DNA from: Pseudoscleropodium purum
Lineage: Eukaryota > Streptophyta > Bryopsida > Hypnales > Brachytheciaceae
Reading direction: 5' to 3'
Assembly (NCBI GenBank): GCA_963969395.1
Contig: OZ017795.1
Span: 17,670,001 to 17,734,000 of the forward strand
Length of the DNA: 64,000 nucleotides
Shown: in pieces, positions 11,786-22,691 of the stretch
Position numbering within the stretch: the stretch's first letter is position 1
How the letters are laid out: every line of letters starts with the position of its first letter
Notes under the pieces: generated by a model
Told to the model about the DNA's origin: nothing
The model's database searches: none
Seen by the model: the letters and a program-made list of their open reading frames with translations, nothing else
Translations under genes and position numbers: made by a program

Positions 11786-12654
11786 TAAAGTACAAATGAG
11801 AAAGTTTGTTGGCATTGGACATCAAAGAAAGTAGGTGGAGGGAATAGTCCATGTAATGGAACGTCTCTCCATTGGGGTGGTGGAGAGTCGGACTCAAACC
11901 CCACTGGCGACATCCCATTTTGATGTCCAATGGGGGAAAGGGGGCACAAGCACATGACCAAGGCCAAGGGGAAGGCCAAGGCCTTTAGGCCCCAATCCTC
12001 AACTTTTTGCAAGAAATTATAAATTAGGGTAAAAAATTCAGACATACCTTGTTTTTTGCCGCTTTGAACAAATTCAGGCTCCATCTCTCCCTTCAATGCA
12101 ATCAATTGAAGCACCTCTGAGTCCTCCCACATTTAGTTTGCTTCTTTTCCTTCGACTTCTCCTTCAATTTTCATTGTTGCCTTTCTTTTCAAAGCTATTT
12201 TTTTTTCAGAGCAGCCTTTCATTTAGGAGCACCTCTCTTTTTAGAAGACCCTACTATCTCACAAACCGCTTCCTCAACAACCTTCTCTTCTACTCTTTCC
12301 ACAATTGTCTCTTGATTCTCTTCTATACTTTTCTCTCCAACTTGAGCTAAAAAAGGTTGAAATGCTCCATAAAAACTTAGAGTCAAAAAAATTTTGACCC
12401 CATAAAAGGCATTTGCCTACAAAAAAAGGGGTTTCAAACAAATGGTCCATCTTCTCTACTTGCGATTAAATTTGATAGACAACACACAACAAAGAATTGT
12501 AAAAAAAAGACTCCTACTAAGACATTTGGGAGAGAGAGAAAGAGGAAGAAGAAGGCGCATCCTCCTTTTTGCCTTGGGAAAAACAATCCTTCCGATCTAA
12601 TGGCTAAGATTTTGTCAATTCTTTTGTTTTTGTTTTTTTGTTTTTTTTAAATTC

Positions 12655-12896
12655 GACGGACTCTCAACTAGAATTTGGGTCACCAAAAAGTGGCGACCTA
12701 AACTCTAGTCGACAGTCCATCACGAGGCCATCGCCATGTAGGAGCTAAGCTACCATGTAAGCAGTTTGGAAGGCGATGGACTTTGGATTGTGCCGCCTTG
12801 TATGAAGGATTGAGAAGTCAAAGTTGAGGTATTCTTGAAATTTGATTGGTGGAGGCTAACGGACTCTCGACCTTTGGCCCATGTGTAAAGTGCCCC
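12655..12896 (-). repeat. Harbinger right-end region, inverted partner of 11443-11690
   Basis: Read on the minus strand, this segment aligns along almost its whole length with 11443-11690, including CCTCCACCAATCAAATTT, GGCACAATCCAAAGTCC and the GTCGCCAC hairpin. The two differ by many substitutions, so the copies are old. Confidence 0.8.
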
Positions 12897-15237
12897 TTTG
12901 TGGTGCTCATTCAGATATTGGATAGAAAATATCACAATAGAGTACATATCACATGTTCATAATTCTATTTTCATCCACAATCTAGCAATTTCATCTATGA
13001 TTTTTTTGACTTGAAGTTTTTTGATGAAAAATTTATCGTTTGGTTATCATTTTTTAACCAAACTTTTTTTTTCTTGCTACAATCTAATATCAAAAATAAA
13101 ATAAAATATTCCTAGTAATTATACCAATGACCAAGCAAATTTCATTTTGTGCACCAAGCATAGTTTACTTCACTTGAAATTCTTGCAACAAAATAGGTAG
13201 TAAATAGTGAAGGGATTGGTGAATGGGATGGTTACACTAAACCTCAAGCCCTTTTTTACTTCAAACTTCTAATAAGTATACTAAGCAATTGAAGAGGAAA
13301 AAAAAATAATATTCTTTAAGTTGTAGTTAATGTTGTGGTAATTGCACCTACTACTATTCTAAATAATTCTAAAAATAGATATCATTTTTTTGGAAAAATG
13401 CATTTTTTTAAATTATATTGGAAAATAAGTGTAGAATGATCCTATTTTTGAGTATTTGTTGAACCTTGTTTTGGGTGGAAATTAAATATTTTACATGGGA
13501 GTGTCAATCATATCCTACACTTATTGTGTGTATGGAATATTGTAGCAAAGAATCCACTTTCAAAATGTACCAATATATCCAATTCGTGTAAGAAATTAAT
13601 TTATGAAAGTCACATATATATTACAATGAGTGATGGAAAAATATGATTATGTTCTATTTATATTCACTATTGTACTTATTGATACAAAAATCAACAATAT
13701 ATCATTCATGATGCCTTTAGTATTAAACAAATGAACTCATGGTTCAACTTTGAAAAAACTTTAGAGTTATTTTCTTAAAGTCTTATAAGGATTATTGAAA
13801 AAATAGGTGATGACAATACAATATCAAAGGCATTGTAAAGACATAATCTACAAAAGATAAATCATTCTATACCTTACTCTATCAATAATGTCTTCACCAC
13901 AATGTTAACAACAAGAACATGGGCTTAATTTTTATCATTGAAGGCCATAAGTATAAATAATTTCAAATAAAATAGCAAAAAAAGACACAAGATTGGGGTG
14001 ATGCTTGAAGCTTGCTACAATAAACCCTATCAAAATTAGAAGACAACTCATCATTATTTCACAAGCTCTTGAGGCTCTTGCACATGCTCCTACAATTGTT
14101 GAATTGATGAAAGTATTGTAGTTGAATGGTAAGAATTCAGATAAATTCTTGTACATTAAAATCACCATCCACTATTGGTGCATAATGCAATGCAAAAACT
14201 CAACCATTTGAACCTTTTTTTTATCAAGACATTTCTATATGAAATATTTTTCATCCATGTGCAATGTAATGATGTACTCACATCAACTTTGAAAAATAAC
14301 TATGATTTAATTAGGATTGCCTATAGAGAAAACAATAGATATTATAAGATGGTTTTAATGTAGTATGGTGAAGAATGATAGGAATATGCATTGCTCACTA
14401 TAAAAGAAGAGGACAAATTAGGAGGAGAAGGTGGTCCCTTCAAAACACCACTTTTTGCTATCTTGCCTACTTATTATTATTATTAAATTCATCAAATTTT
14501 TTTATTTCTTTTATTGGTAAGTAAAAGGAGTCTCCAATGCACAAAAGAATGCAACATTTGGATATATTATGCAAAAATTATAAAGGGTCAAAGTTTTTTG
14601 GGTAGATGTTTTAAAATTGTTTTTTCAACATAGACACATATTGATTTTGGAGATGTACACAAAGTGTTGATGGCAATTCTAGGCAAGTTGCAATTTTGAG
14701 TATACCTACAATAGCTCAATGCAACATGGAGACCTAGTGGGATTGTCTGAAAGCCGCTTGTATTTAGCATGAGTAATATTGGATCATCATAGTCATATGG
14801 TAAAAATAAATATATATTAGCAAAAAAGAATCTATCATTGTTGAGATTTATTTTATAGAAAAAAAATATTTTGGACAGAAAGGCATTAACCGTACCCTAC
14901 ACTTACAATAGTTGTACATTTGCAACCATTGGAACAAGACTCTTCAGTTGTACATTTACAAGACAATACATTCCCAAAGTAGCAATGATTTGATGAAAAG
15001 TGACATAAACCAATTTAAAAAATACATTGGGAGGTAGATTTAATCCCACCATTTCTAACTAGTGCATAAAATCACGGTCTGTTTTAGTTTATAATTCCAT
15101 TTAAAAGTTCCTCTTCAACTCATTTTTATTATGTGTCAATTTTGTTTTCTATATTGCATTTAAATTCTTATTCCACTATGTGCTTTTAGGGACTTAAAAA
15201 AAAATCATAGTTGTATACAATATAATTAATTCCTTGA
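12897..15237. other. AT-rich intergenic stretch without recognised genes
   Basis: I see nothing that can be supported as a gene; open frames here are short, hydrophobic and AT-driven. There are a short (TTA)n run near 14470 and poly-A/T tracts. Confidence 0.5.
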
Positions 15238-15887
15238 CCTCTAAATGTCCAAGGTACGAAAATCTAGTGTTTGCAAAATTTTGAAGTTAAATAAAACCTA
15301 ACCAATTTTCTATTTTAGTATTTTTATTTTTGGAAAATTCTTCTTGAAGTCTAGTTTTAGCATCAAAATCTGATTTTGAAAATAAATGGTACTTATTTTT
15401 CTATTCAAGATCTTATGCAAGAGTACCCATTGCAATCTTAACTTCCTATAATGTTGAGAGCTCAACTTAGAAATGAGCTTCAAATACATTAGAATTTGGA
15501 GAAAAAATCACATTCAAAATTCATTTAAAAAATTATAGAATATATTTTAAGAAGGCAAAAATTGTTGGAGTTATAGTTACATGTTAAGCCCTTTAACCTC
15601 ATATTTTCTTGGTCACCAACTTTTTAGATTTGACTTGTGAAAAGAAGATCAAAAGACTTCACATTACTTTTGCAATTTTAACACCCTCATAGTCAAACAT
15701 TATAATCTTTCACTCCATAAGTGATATTGTTGTGTTTTCTTTTCCAAAGAAATCTCTAACACGTCTAGTTCAAATTTGTACAGTTACAATTCCAAAAAAA
15801 ATTGATACAACTTATCAAAATGTTGGCATTTTGTTCAATGTAGACCAAAATCCAAGAAGCTCAAAACAAGCCTTGGGCATTTAGGGG
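15238..15887 (+). mobile_element. TTAA-type non-coding element, 650-bp family, copy 1
   Basis: The element is flanked by TTGA (15234-15237, one change from TTAA) and TTAA (15888-15891). The ends are CCTCTAAATGTCC and GGGCATTTAGGGG, matching inverted. It aligns, inverted, with the whole of 22039-22687, which has the same length to within one base. It contains no ORF of note. Confidence 0.75.
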
Positions 15888-16098
15888 TTAATTAAAATGG
15901 TTAATGGATCCCACCCTAGCAATTCTACAACTAAGAAAAGGATCAAAGTTTTTTGCATCTCAAGGATGCTAAAGTGAGGTTTAATCCTTTGTTTTTTTAC
16001 TATTGTTTTTTTCTTGTGTTCAAAGGATGACAATCTTATTGGTTGCACGGAGTTTCTTAGACTAAATTAAATCACACACCACCATCAAACACACCAAA

Positions 16099-16211
16099 AC
16101 ATTCAAATACATCTATTGCATGGCATAATAATTCAATCAAAGTTTTTTGAACATTCAAATACCTCTATTGTAAGGCATAATAATTCGATCAAAGTTATTT
16201 CAACATTCAAG
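16099..16211 (+). repeat. Tandem repeat, two 52-bp units plus a partial third
   Basis: The units start at 16099 and 16151 with ACATTCAAATAC and share TCTATTG and GGCATAATAATTC. They are about 87 percent identical; a third start appears at 16203. Confidence 0.8.
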
Positions 16212-16550
16212 TCACTCTTCACATGCAAACCAAGACTAGCTCTATTAAAGAGAAATAACTAACTCCAACATTAAAAAGGTTGGTAGTGTGAATTATGAGC
16301 TTGAATGTTCCCTTATGATCTCATGAATGTCCTTTTGGAATATTTAAATGACACACAAATCATATACTTGTGTCTCTACTATTTGTCACATTAGTAGGTG
16401 TGATCTAGGCATTGTTGAAACTACTAGATACAAAATATTACTGTAGTTACAAATGGGAATAGTGTGAAGGTGAAGTACATATGATTATGAGGACATTGCA
16501 AACCCCATTTAATTGTATCATTCAGCCACAACAAATGTGAGTTTTGATCG

Positions 16551-16572
16551 AGGTAAGGTAAGGTAAGGTATC
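16551..16572 (+). repeat. AGGTA pentamer run
   Basis: A short perfect tandem of AGGTA with about four units; it is too short to carry further meaning. Confidence 0.7.
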
Positions 16573-16906
16573 TACAATAGCTCAGTTCAATTGACTTGAA
16601 GCCAATGATGATCATCCGAGTTGATTGTACTAGAAAGAAATCATCCATCCAAGTACGTATGCCCAGAGTACCTGGCTAAACCTAAGCTTAGGGTTTTCCG
16701 GACGGTAACTCTGTAACTAACTGGAGTTTGACAGAGACCCTGGTTGGGTTACAAGAAATGCAGGACCGGAGTTTTGGGCAGCACACCATCCTGGCAATGA
16801 GCAGGGTGGTGTCCTGATGGGCAGATGGGCCGCAGGGTTTCAGTCTAGGGATTTGGAATCCAACAAAGAAGAGACAGCACTGCCCCTGGAGAATAATAAT
16901 AACTTA

Positions 16907-17169
16907 GAGCATCCCCACCAAGGGCTTCTGTATCCGTAAACCTAAAGTCTGAAAGTGGTCAACCTTGACTTTATAGGGATGAGACCTCGCTAGTTCTCCA
17001 TACAAGTCTCTGGATACAGAACTCGGTGAGCGTTTTACAGATTTCTGTATATTTTAGGGATGTAGAACTCGGGATGAGATTGGTGCGATAAATTTCCTGC
17101 ATCTGTATCTGCATTTGAGGTCCTCTCTCTAAATCTTTAGGAATACGGAACTAGTTGGTGGGGATGCTC
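16907..17169. mobile_element. Tourist-like MITE with GAGCATCCCCACC ends
   Basis: A 263-bp element with terminal inverted repeats GAGCATCCCCACCAA and TTGGTGGGGATGCTC, flanked by TTA at 16904-16906 and 17170-17172. A TTA duplication with GAGCATC ends is typical of PIF/Harbinger-derived MITEs of seed and non-seed plants. It is non-coding. Confidence 0.85.
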
Positions 17170-17265
17170 TTAGAGTCCAACAATTCAGATATCGGTAAAC
17201 TACTGATGCAAAATGTCCCATTCATTTGGGGGGTGAATTATGCAAATTATTAGGGTTTAGTTGTA

Positions 17266-17533
17266 TGAAAATTGAAATTACAGTGCATTTCGGGAGGCAA
17301 AAGAACTCTTGACCCACAAGCAATGTCTAGAGTCTTCCAATTCCCATCATTCAAGAGAGTACTTTCCTACTCAATACTTTAGACAATGTGCCATAATCTT
17401 ATTAGTCCCAACTTTGAAAAGGACCAAAAAAAACAAATTTTAAGCTTGAGATTTAACCTAAGGTTGGAAATAGCACACACTCCACATTGAGTACTCAGTG
17501 TGGTTGGTTATTGGTGCCTCCAACTTAATCAAG
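17266..17533 (+). repeat. Dispersed repeat, copy 1 of a direct pair
   Basis: This aligns in the same orientation with 23177-23452, sharing GGGAGGCAAAAGAACTCTTG, AAGCAATGTCT, CCTAAGGTTGGAA and ATTGGTGCCT. The pair is about 5.9 kb apart. I see no TG/CA ends or primer-binding site that would make them LTRs. Confidence 0.75.
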
Positions 17534-17943
17534 CATTAACTTTATGTGTTCTTTGTGTCCAAACATTTTGTTGTTCATCCTAATGGAGGATCCATGTGGC
17601 TTACGTTAAGCAATGTTACTTGTCATCAAGGATTTTGCAAGGAAAAAAAAAGCCTTCTCATTGAGCTCTACCCTCCTTGTTGACACCTTTTTTTTTTGTG
17701 AAATCCCCTCTTCCTTGGGCACTGTCCCTTCCACAGTTCCATGTTATTAATTGGCCCTTGTTTCAACGATGTCATTTTTTCCTTTCATGCATTTGATTTT
17801 TGTCCCAAAATGTTTCTCAACCATTTCCTTCTCGTTTGAGAATTTGAATAGAAATATTTTATTGATATTGAGCCAACTCATCTCTTCCAATACCAATGGT
17901 ATTCCATATAACACCTCCTATTGAAAGACACTATGAGCGCCAA

Positions 17944-18151
17944 CCATTAGAAAAATTTTCAGCCCTCGAAAGGGCTGCGAGTTCTGACCCCCCGGTGCAA
18001 TTAGAGAGGAATTTCAGTTTTTTTTTTAAATTTTTAATTAATACTGCTGACGTGGCACTAATTGTGCCATGTCATCACCACATCAGACTTTTTATTATTT
18101 ATTATTTTCTAGAATTGCATTGTAGGGTACTGAAAAAGGAATTCTTAATGG
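17944..18151. mobile_element. Foldback MITE with TGACGTGGCA palindrome, diverged copy
   Basis: The ends CCATTAGAAAAATTTTCAG and, inverted, CCATTAAGAATTCC are related. Inside is the palindrome TGACGTGGCA...TGCCATGTCA (18049-18075), and a CCCTCGAAAGGG hairpin lies near the left end. It has the same plan as 35920-36198 and 36694-36968. Confidence 0.5.
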
Positions 18152-19848
18152 CCCTTTGCAGGGTTCAAAATTTTTGTAATGCCATTCTTGATTTCCCTCC
18201 CCTTGGCAATGTAGGGAGGTTTATTTTTATACATGTATAAGATGAGTAAGTAATCATGAATGGTGCATCATGATTGGGCTATCAAGACTACTCTTGATTT
18301 TGCAACTAGCCTTTAGTCAGAAATAGGATGACTTATTTGATCAATATAGGACAAACAAAATCATCACCTATAAAATTCATGTTTATTTTATTTAAAAAAA
18401 TAAAATTGTAAGAAATTATGAAATTCCCTTGAATTATAATCTTGCCCGTGGGGAAAGTTTTGCACTCAACATGCACATGCTCTAGATTTGCTCAATTGCT
18501 CAAGTAGTTGGAAATGAGTTGACTCCCTTCAAGTGATCAATTTGTGTAAGTTATCATGAACATCAATTCATTGTGTGTATACAATAGTTTGCTCTAAAAG
18601 CAATCATAACATAGAGGTATATTTTGCCATATTCAATGTACCAACAATGTACATTTGAAGATTTGATCCCTTTTAGTCACCATCACGTTTCAACTTCAAA
18701 AATTCATAACTAACTCCATGTAGGTCCAAACGATTTGAAACGACTTGGGTTAGATTCCAATTCCATTATTTTCTTCCTAAAAAAATAGAATGAAAATTGT
18801 CTCTAGGGATTTTTAGCTTCCCCCCCCAAGGCAATCACCTCTTAAAATGGTCACTTTGAAGAGTAGACTACCTCAAGTAACTGTATACAAGCTAACTTAG
18901 TGTTTGTTTTTTTGTTTTTTTTAAATCAGCCTGCCATGGCCACGAAGGATTGACCCCTCTATTGCCCCACCAGAGGATAAATGTCAAAATTGGCCCCTAT
19001 TTTGAGCTACTTAAATTTTGTACATCATCAGGTCCCCTATCTAATAAGACGGAAGTCTTTGATTGCAAATATGAATGTGCAAATTTGCAAATTTGATCAT
19101 GCGTGGCAAATCAAAAATTCCAAGGGTGAAACACGAGGCAACAGAGGGGTCCATCCTCCCTGTCCGCCTGCCATCGTATAGGGAATCTCAATTAATAGGC
19201 TTTGGATGCCTGGTGCTTAGCTTAGCATAGCATAGCATGGGATGTGGGAGTGACAGATGATTTAACTTATTATATTAAGAACCCAGCTTCAATGACTGCC
19301 TGATTGGAAAGGTACAGTAAAGATTGGCAGAAGCTAACACAAGCTACCTTAAAGGGAGCCCAGGCCTTCATCTGAGGTGGAGTAATAAGCTTCCTGTAGA
19401 AGTCCGTCAGCTAATGCCACGCCAGGCTTCTCACATGCGAGCTTTCATTGGGAGGATGCGGGGAAGACAAATCGCTGGCCACAGGACGCTCACTGGCTCA
19501 CTGGCTCACTGCAGTGCAGTCGCTAGTAGCCCAGCTTACTTAAGCTTAGCTGCAGTCCTAACGAAGCTTTCCTTGCTTGCAGAGACACTCTGACCGAGCA
19601 TTGAAGCTTAACCCTAAAAACGAAACGAAACGACATTTGGAGGTCCGGGGTTGCTGCCCTGCCCAAACTTGGAGTTCAGAATCTTTCTTCTTAAATGGGG
19701 GCATTGTGGAGCTGTTTGGTTCAAAAGGACCAAATATGAATGAATGAAATGAATGATGAACATCCGCCTTGGCTTGGGGCTCATCATGAACTGAAGGTCG
19801 TCGGTCGTCGGTCGTCGGTCATGGGCTTGCAACCTCGAAACTCACTAA
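18152..19848. other. Intergenic, mixed composition, no supported gene
   Basis: 19190-19620 is less AT-rich than its surroundings and has local duplications (TAGCATAGCATAGC near 19223; two CTCACTGG units near 19494). The 89-codon frame at 19324-19593 starts with TTG, shows no domain, and is not called. A heptamer run of GGTCGTC lies at 19796-19820. Confidence 0.4.
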
Positions 19849-20002
19849 GAGCATCTCCACCGGGGCATGCCAAATGGGTTTGGGGTGCCGGGGAGTTTGA
19901 AGTGTCCCACCTGTTGCAGCTTGTGACATTATTCAACGCCGGTCACTTCAAAAAACTATTGCAACACTTCAGGCTATTAATAGTGTTGAATAGTGGACTT
20001 TA
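19849..20002 (+). mobile_element. Truncated MITE with GAGCATCTCCACC left end
   Basis: TAA (19846-19848) precedes GAGCATCTCCACCGG, the same style of end as the MITE at 16907. The right end is not found. The copy stops where a 918-bp TTAA-type element begins, which suggests interruption or deletion. Confidence 0.5.
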
Positions 20003-20920
20003 CCCTGAAAGGACCAAACTGCATTTTTTTTGACAACATAGCAATTTTGGGCAGCTCCATATGAATGGGAAATTTATTTTTTTTGAAATTTTCACACAAC
20101 ATGTGCCCAAGGAGTAGTTTTGAGGCACAACATTGTTTATAATTTTTTGACTATGTGGTTAAAATGTTATTGTATAATATGTCATTTTCAATACTTGGTG
20201 GGCAACTCGATTTCTTTTTTTAAATCACTTTTTTCAAAAATAAAAATTTGAATTTTCTTTTTTAGAGTTATATAAGTATGGAAAGCTTTGGATCGTTCCA
20301 TTTTGGTTTATGAGATGATAGTTATGAGGTACTCTAGTTTGTGGGTAGTTATGAATTCCCTACTTTTAAATTAACTTTGGAATCCTTTATTTAATTTAAT
20401 TTTTAACATTTTATGAAAAATAAACTAAAAAGATATGATGTAGATTGTTTATTAGTACATTACAATCATTGGGATTAGCATTTCTTGATTCCATGAATAA
20501 ATTCTTAACAATTTAATATTCTAAATCATTTTCTATTTCTTTCTACTTACTATTTTTTTTCCTATATGGTCTACTATTCCAAATGATCTAATTTTTTTCA
20601 AAAATGTAGCCAACTTCACTTGAAGAATGAATCCAAAGAAGCACCACCATTTTGGACATTTTTTCATTCAAATGTGACCTTGTAAAGAGCAGCTCTCCAA
20701 TTATTTGCAAGGACAAAAAGAGTGATTTTTGTCACTTCAAATGCTAATATCTTGCAATCTACATGGTGGACATTTATGAAATCTTTTCAAACTAGTGTAC
20801 TACAAGATCCTATGGTTACATGCGCCCAAAAATGTTTCTTTTCTAAAATTTGAAACTTATATGAAAAAAATGGTAGTTTGGGAGCGTTTTTGGTGAAACG
20901 TAGTCAAGGAACTTAACATG
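20003..20920 (+). mobile_element. TTAA-type non-coding element, 920-bp family, copy A
   Basis: It begins CCCTGAAAGGACCAAACTGC after TTTA and ends before TTAA (20921-20924); the right terminus has decayed from TTTAGGGG. The internal sequence aligns along its length with copies B to E (for example TTTCTACTTACTATTTTTTT, GAATGAATCCAAAGAA, AATGTGACCTTGT, AAGATCCTATGGTTACATG). It has no coding potential. Confidence 0.75.
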
Positions 20921-21454
20921 TTAAATTGTGAAGGTTCTAAATTTTTTATACCACAAGAATCAATAAAGAACATTACCTATGTTCATTGCAATTTAAATAA
21001 AAATAAACACAAAAATCTCTATAAAGTCTAAAGTAGAGATTTATTTGTGGATTGAGGAAATACTCCTTTAATTTCAATTTCCTCCCACAAACAAAATTGG
21101 ACATAGGAGGGATCATGGTGACTGTATTTAGTGTGTAGATTTTGACACAAACAATTTAGAATATTGTCCCTTGTATATGTGACATTGAGCAAACCACCTT
21201 GTACAACATTATTTTTTCCTTAACTCAAAAGGCATCAAATTATAGCAAAATTTGACAAATATTCACCCAATTTTACTTACTTTAATATTTTCAAACATTT
21301 TCAAATCACGGAGGTACTTGTTGTAGGTGGTAGTAGTCATTTTGAATCACCAAAATAAAATGATACTATGGACAAATTCCAGAAACGTCCAAAAAAAATA
21401 AATTGCCAAATCTCAAAATAAAAACAATTTTTTTCCTCATAGAAAATACTTTTG

Positions 21455-22031
21455 TCTACATAGAAAGATTTTATTCATTCCATTTAGACTAGCAATGTGA
21501 AAGTTATAGAGAAATGTTTTGGGGGCAATTTAAGCATCTTCTTCAAAAAATAACATAGGATTCGTTTTTTAATTGAATTTTCACAATTTTTCAAAATAAG
21601 AAGTTCTACATGGTTTAGTTTCTTTGCTAGAAAAATCTTATCGGTGCAATTAGTGTGTTTCAATTCCATCTTAGAACAATTAATGATTTAGGTTTTCTTT
21701 CTATCTCATATCTACTTTTATGCAAGAATTTTTTAAAGAATGAAAATTAAGTTCTAATTTTCTAATTTTTTTTCCCTAAACTCTCAATTCAATTCTTCAA
21801 CGTAATTTTTTTAAATTCAAAATATGTAGTGCAAAAAATTTTCAATAAAAAAGATTCAAAGTAAAAAATCTAGTTATAGAATATACAAAAGAAAATGCTT
21901 TATCTACTTTAAACATATATATCTTGCAAGATCCTATAGTTAAACATGCAAATAAATAAATAAATTTTGCACCTTGCAATAGAAACGGCAATGTTGAGCA
22001 TTTTTTTGACAAAAAGGCTATGGTCCTTTAC
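21455..22031 (+). repeat. Diverged relative of the 920-bp TTAA family (copy G)
   Basis: It matches 39073-39690 in the opposite orientation (GGGGGCAATTTAAGCATCTTC, TTTTTGAAGAA, CACAATTTTTC, GTGCAAAAAATTT) and ends TATGGTCCTTTA, like the termini of the 920-bp family. Its left boundary is unclear. The 649-bp element at 22039 abuts its right end. Confidence 0.55.
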
Positions 22032-22038
22032 AAATTAC

Positions 22039-22687
22039 CCCCTAAAATGCCCAAGATCTTTTTTTAGCTTTTGGCAATTTGCTCTAAATTGAACAAAAAG
22101 ACAACATTTTGATAAGTTGTATCAATTCTTTTAAAATTGTAACCTTACAAATTCAAACTAGACATGTTCAAGATTATGTAGGAAAAGAAAAATGAACAAT
22201 ATTACTTATGGATTAGAAGATTATAATGTTTAATCATGAGGGTGTTAAAATTGCAATAATGATTTGAAGTCTTTTAATCCTCTTTTCACATGTCAAATCA
22301 AGAAATTTGGTCACCTAAAAAATATGAGGTTTAAAATCCTAACATGCACAACCCTGATCAATTTATGACTTCTCAAAATGTAATATATAATTTTTTTAAA
22401 TGAAATTTTAATGTGATTTCCCCCCCAAGATTCAATGTATTTGAGGCTCATTTCTAAAAGCTCTCAACACTATGTAAAGCCAAGATTGCAATGGACACCC
22501 TTGCACAAACTCTTGAATAAAAAAATTGTCATCATTCATTTTCATAATCAGATTTTTGATGCTAAAATTAGACTTCAAGCAAAATTTTCCAAAAGTATAA
22601 AATACTAAAAATAGTAACTTGATAAGGTTTTTATTAAACTTCAAAGTGTTGTTGACACCAAAATTTGGTGTCTCAGGCATCTAGGGG
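22039..22687 (-). mobile_element. TTAA-type non-coding element, 650-bp family, copy 2
   Basis: It is flanked by TTAC (22035-22038, one change from TTAA) and TTAA (22688-22691). The ends CCCCTAAAATGCCC and, inverted, CCCCTAGATGCC match. It is the inverted counterpart of 15238-15887, collinear over the whole length. Confidence 0.8.
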
Positions 22688-22691
22688 TTAA

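Larger units (their letters stand above)
10833..12345 (-). pseudogene. MYB/trihelix-like second protein of the Harbinger element, broken
   Basis: The upstream exon on the minus strand (from about 12345 to 12048) contains a charged N-terminal region, then WEDSEVLQLIALKGEMEPEF, the start of the MYB/SANT-like DNA-binding domain, and a donor after GKKQ. The intron runs to an acceptor at about 11333 and holds the MITE at 11443-11785. The downstream exon continues IDTWMRHHARM, then after a one-base shift GHDATKIQLHCYKKFKTIFN, a TAG in place of a likely Gln in NNR*ESKFYD, then LDEWYHQARQVMKHVSP. It ends with a Ser/Thr/Pro linker and a helical C-terminus at 10833. Further stops interrupt the N-terminal region near 12150-12215. 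In this superfamily the MYB-like protein helps nuclear entry and end recognition by the transposase. Confidence 0.75.
9044..12896 (+). mobile_element. PIF/Harbinger DNA transposon, two-gene type, decayed
   Basis: The left end reads TTA|GGGGCGCTTCACACACGGGCC (TTA at 9041-9043). The right end is its approximate inverse, GGCCCATGTGTAAAGTGCCCC|TTT (12897-12899), so the target site was probably TTA, as expected for this superfamily. Inside are a DDE transposase on + and a MYB/trihelix-like gene on - in convergent order, the classic PIF/Harbinger pair. The element is about 3.85 kb including a nested 343-bp MITE. Both genes carry stops and frameshifts, so it cannot be autonomous now. Confidence 0.8.

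Noticed and set aside
13935..14168. 77-codon minus-strand frame with a hydrophobic end
   Set aside because: Hydrophobicity is expected from AT-rich codons; no homology recognised.
19324..19593. 89-codon frame in a less AT-rich spot as a small gene
   Set aside because: TTG start, no domain, no splice or polyadenylation support.
20003..20920. 920-bp family assigned to PIF/Harbinger by a TTA target
   Set aside because: Ends are symmetrical only if the fourth base A is part of the target, and the termini do not match the Harbinger ends present in the same window.
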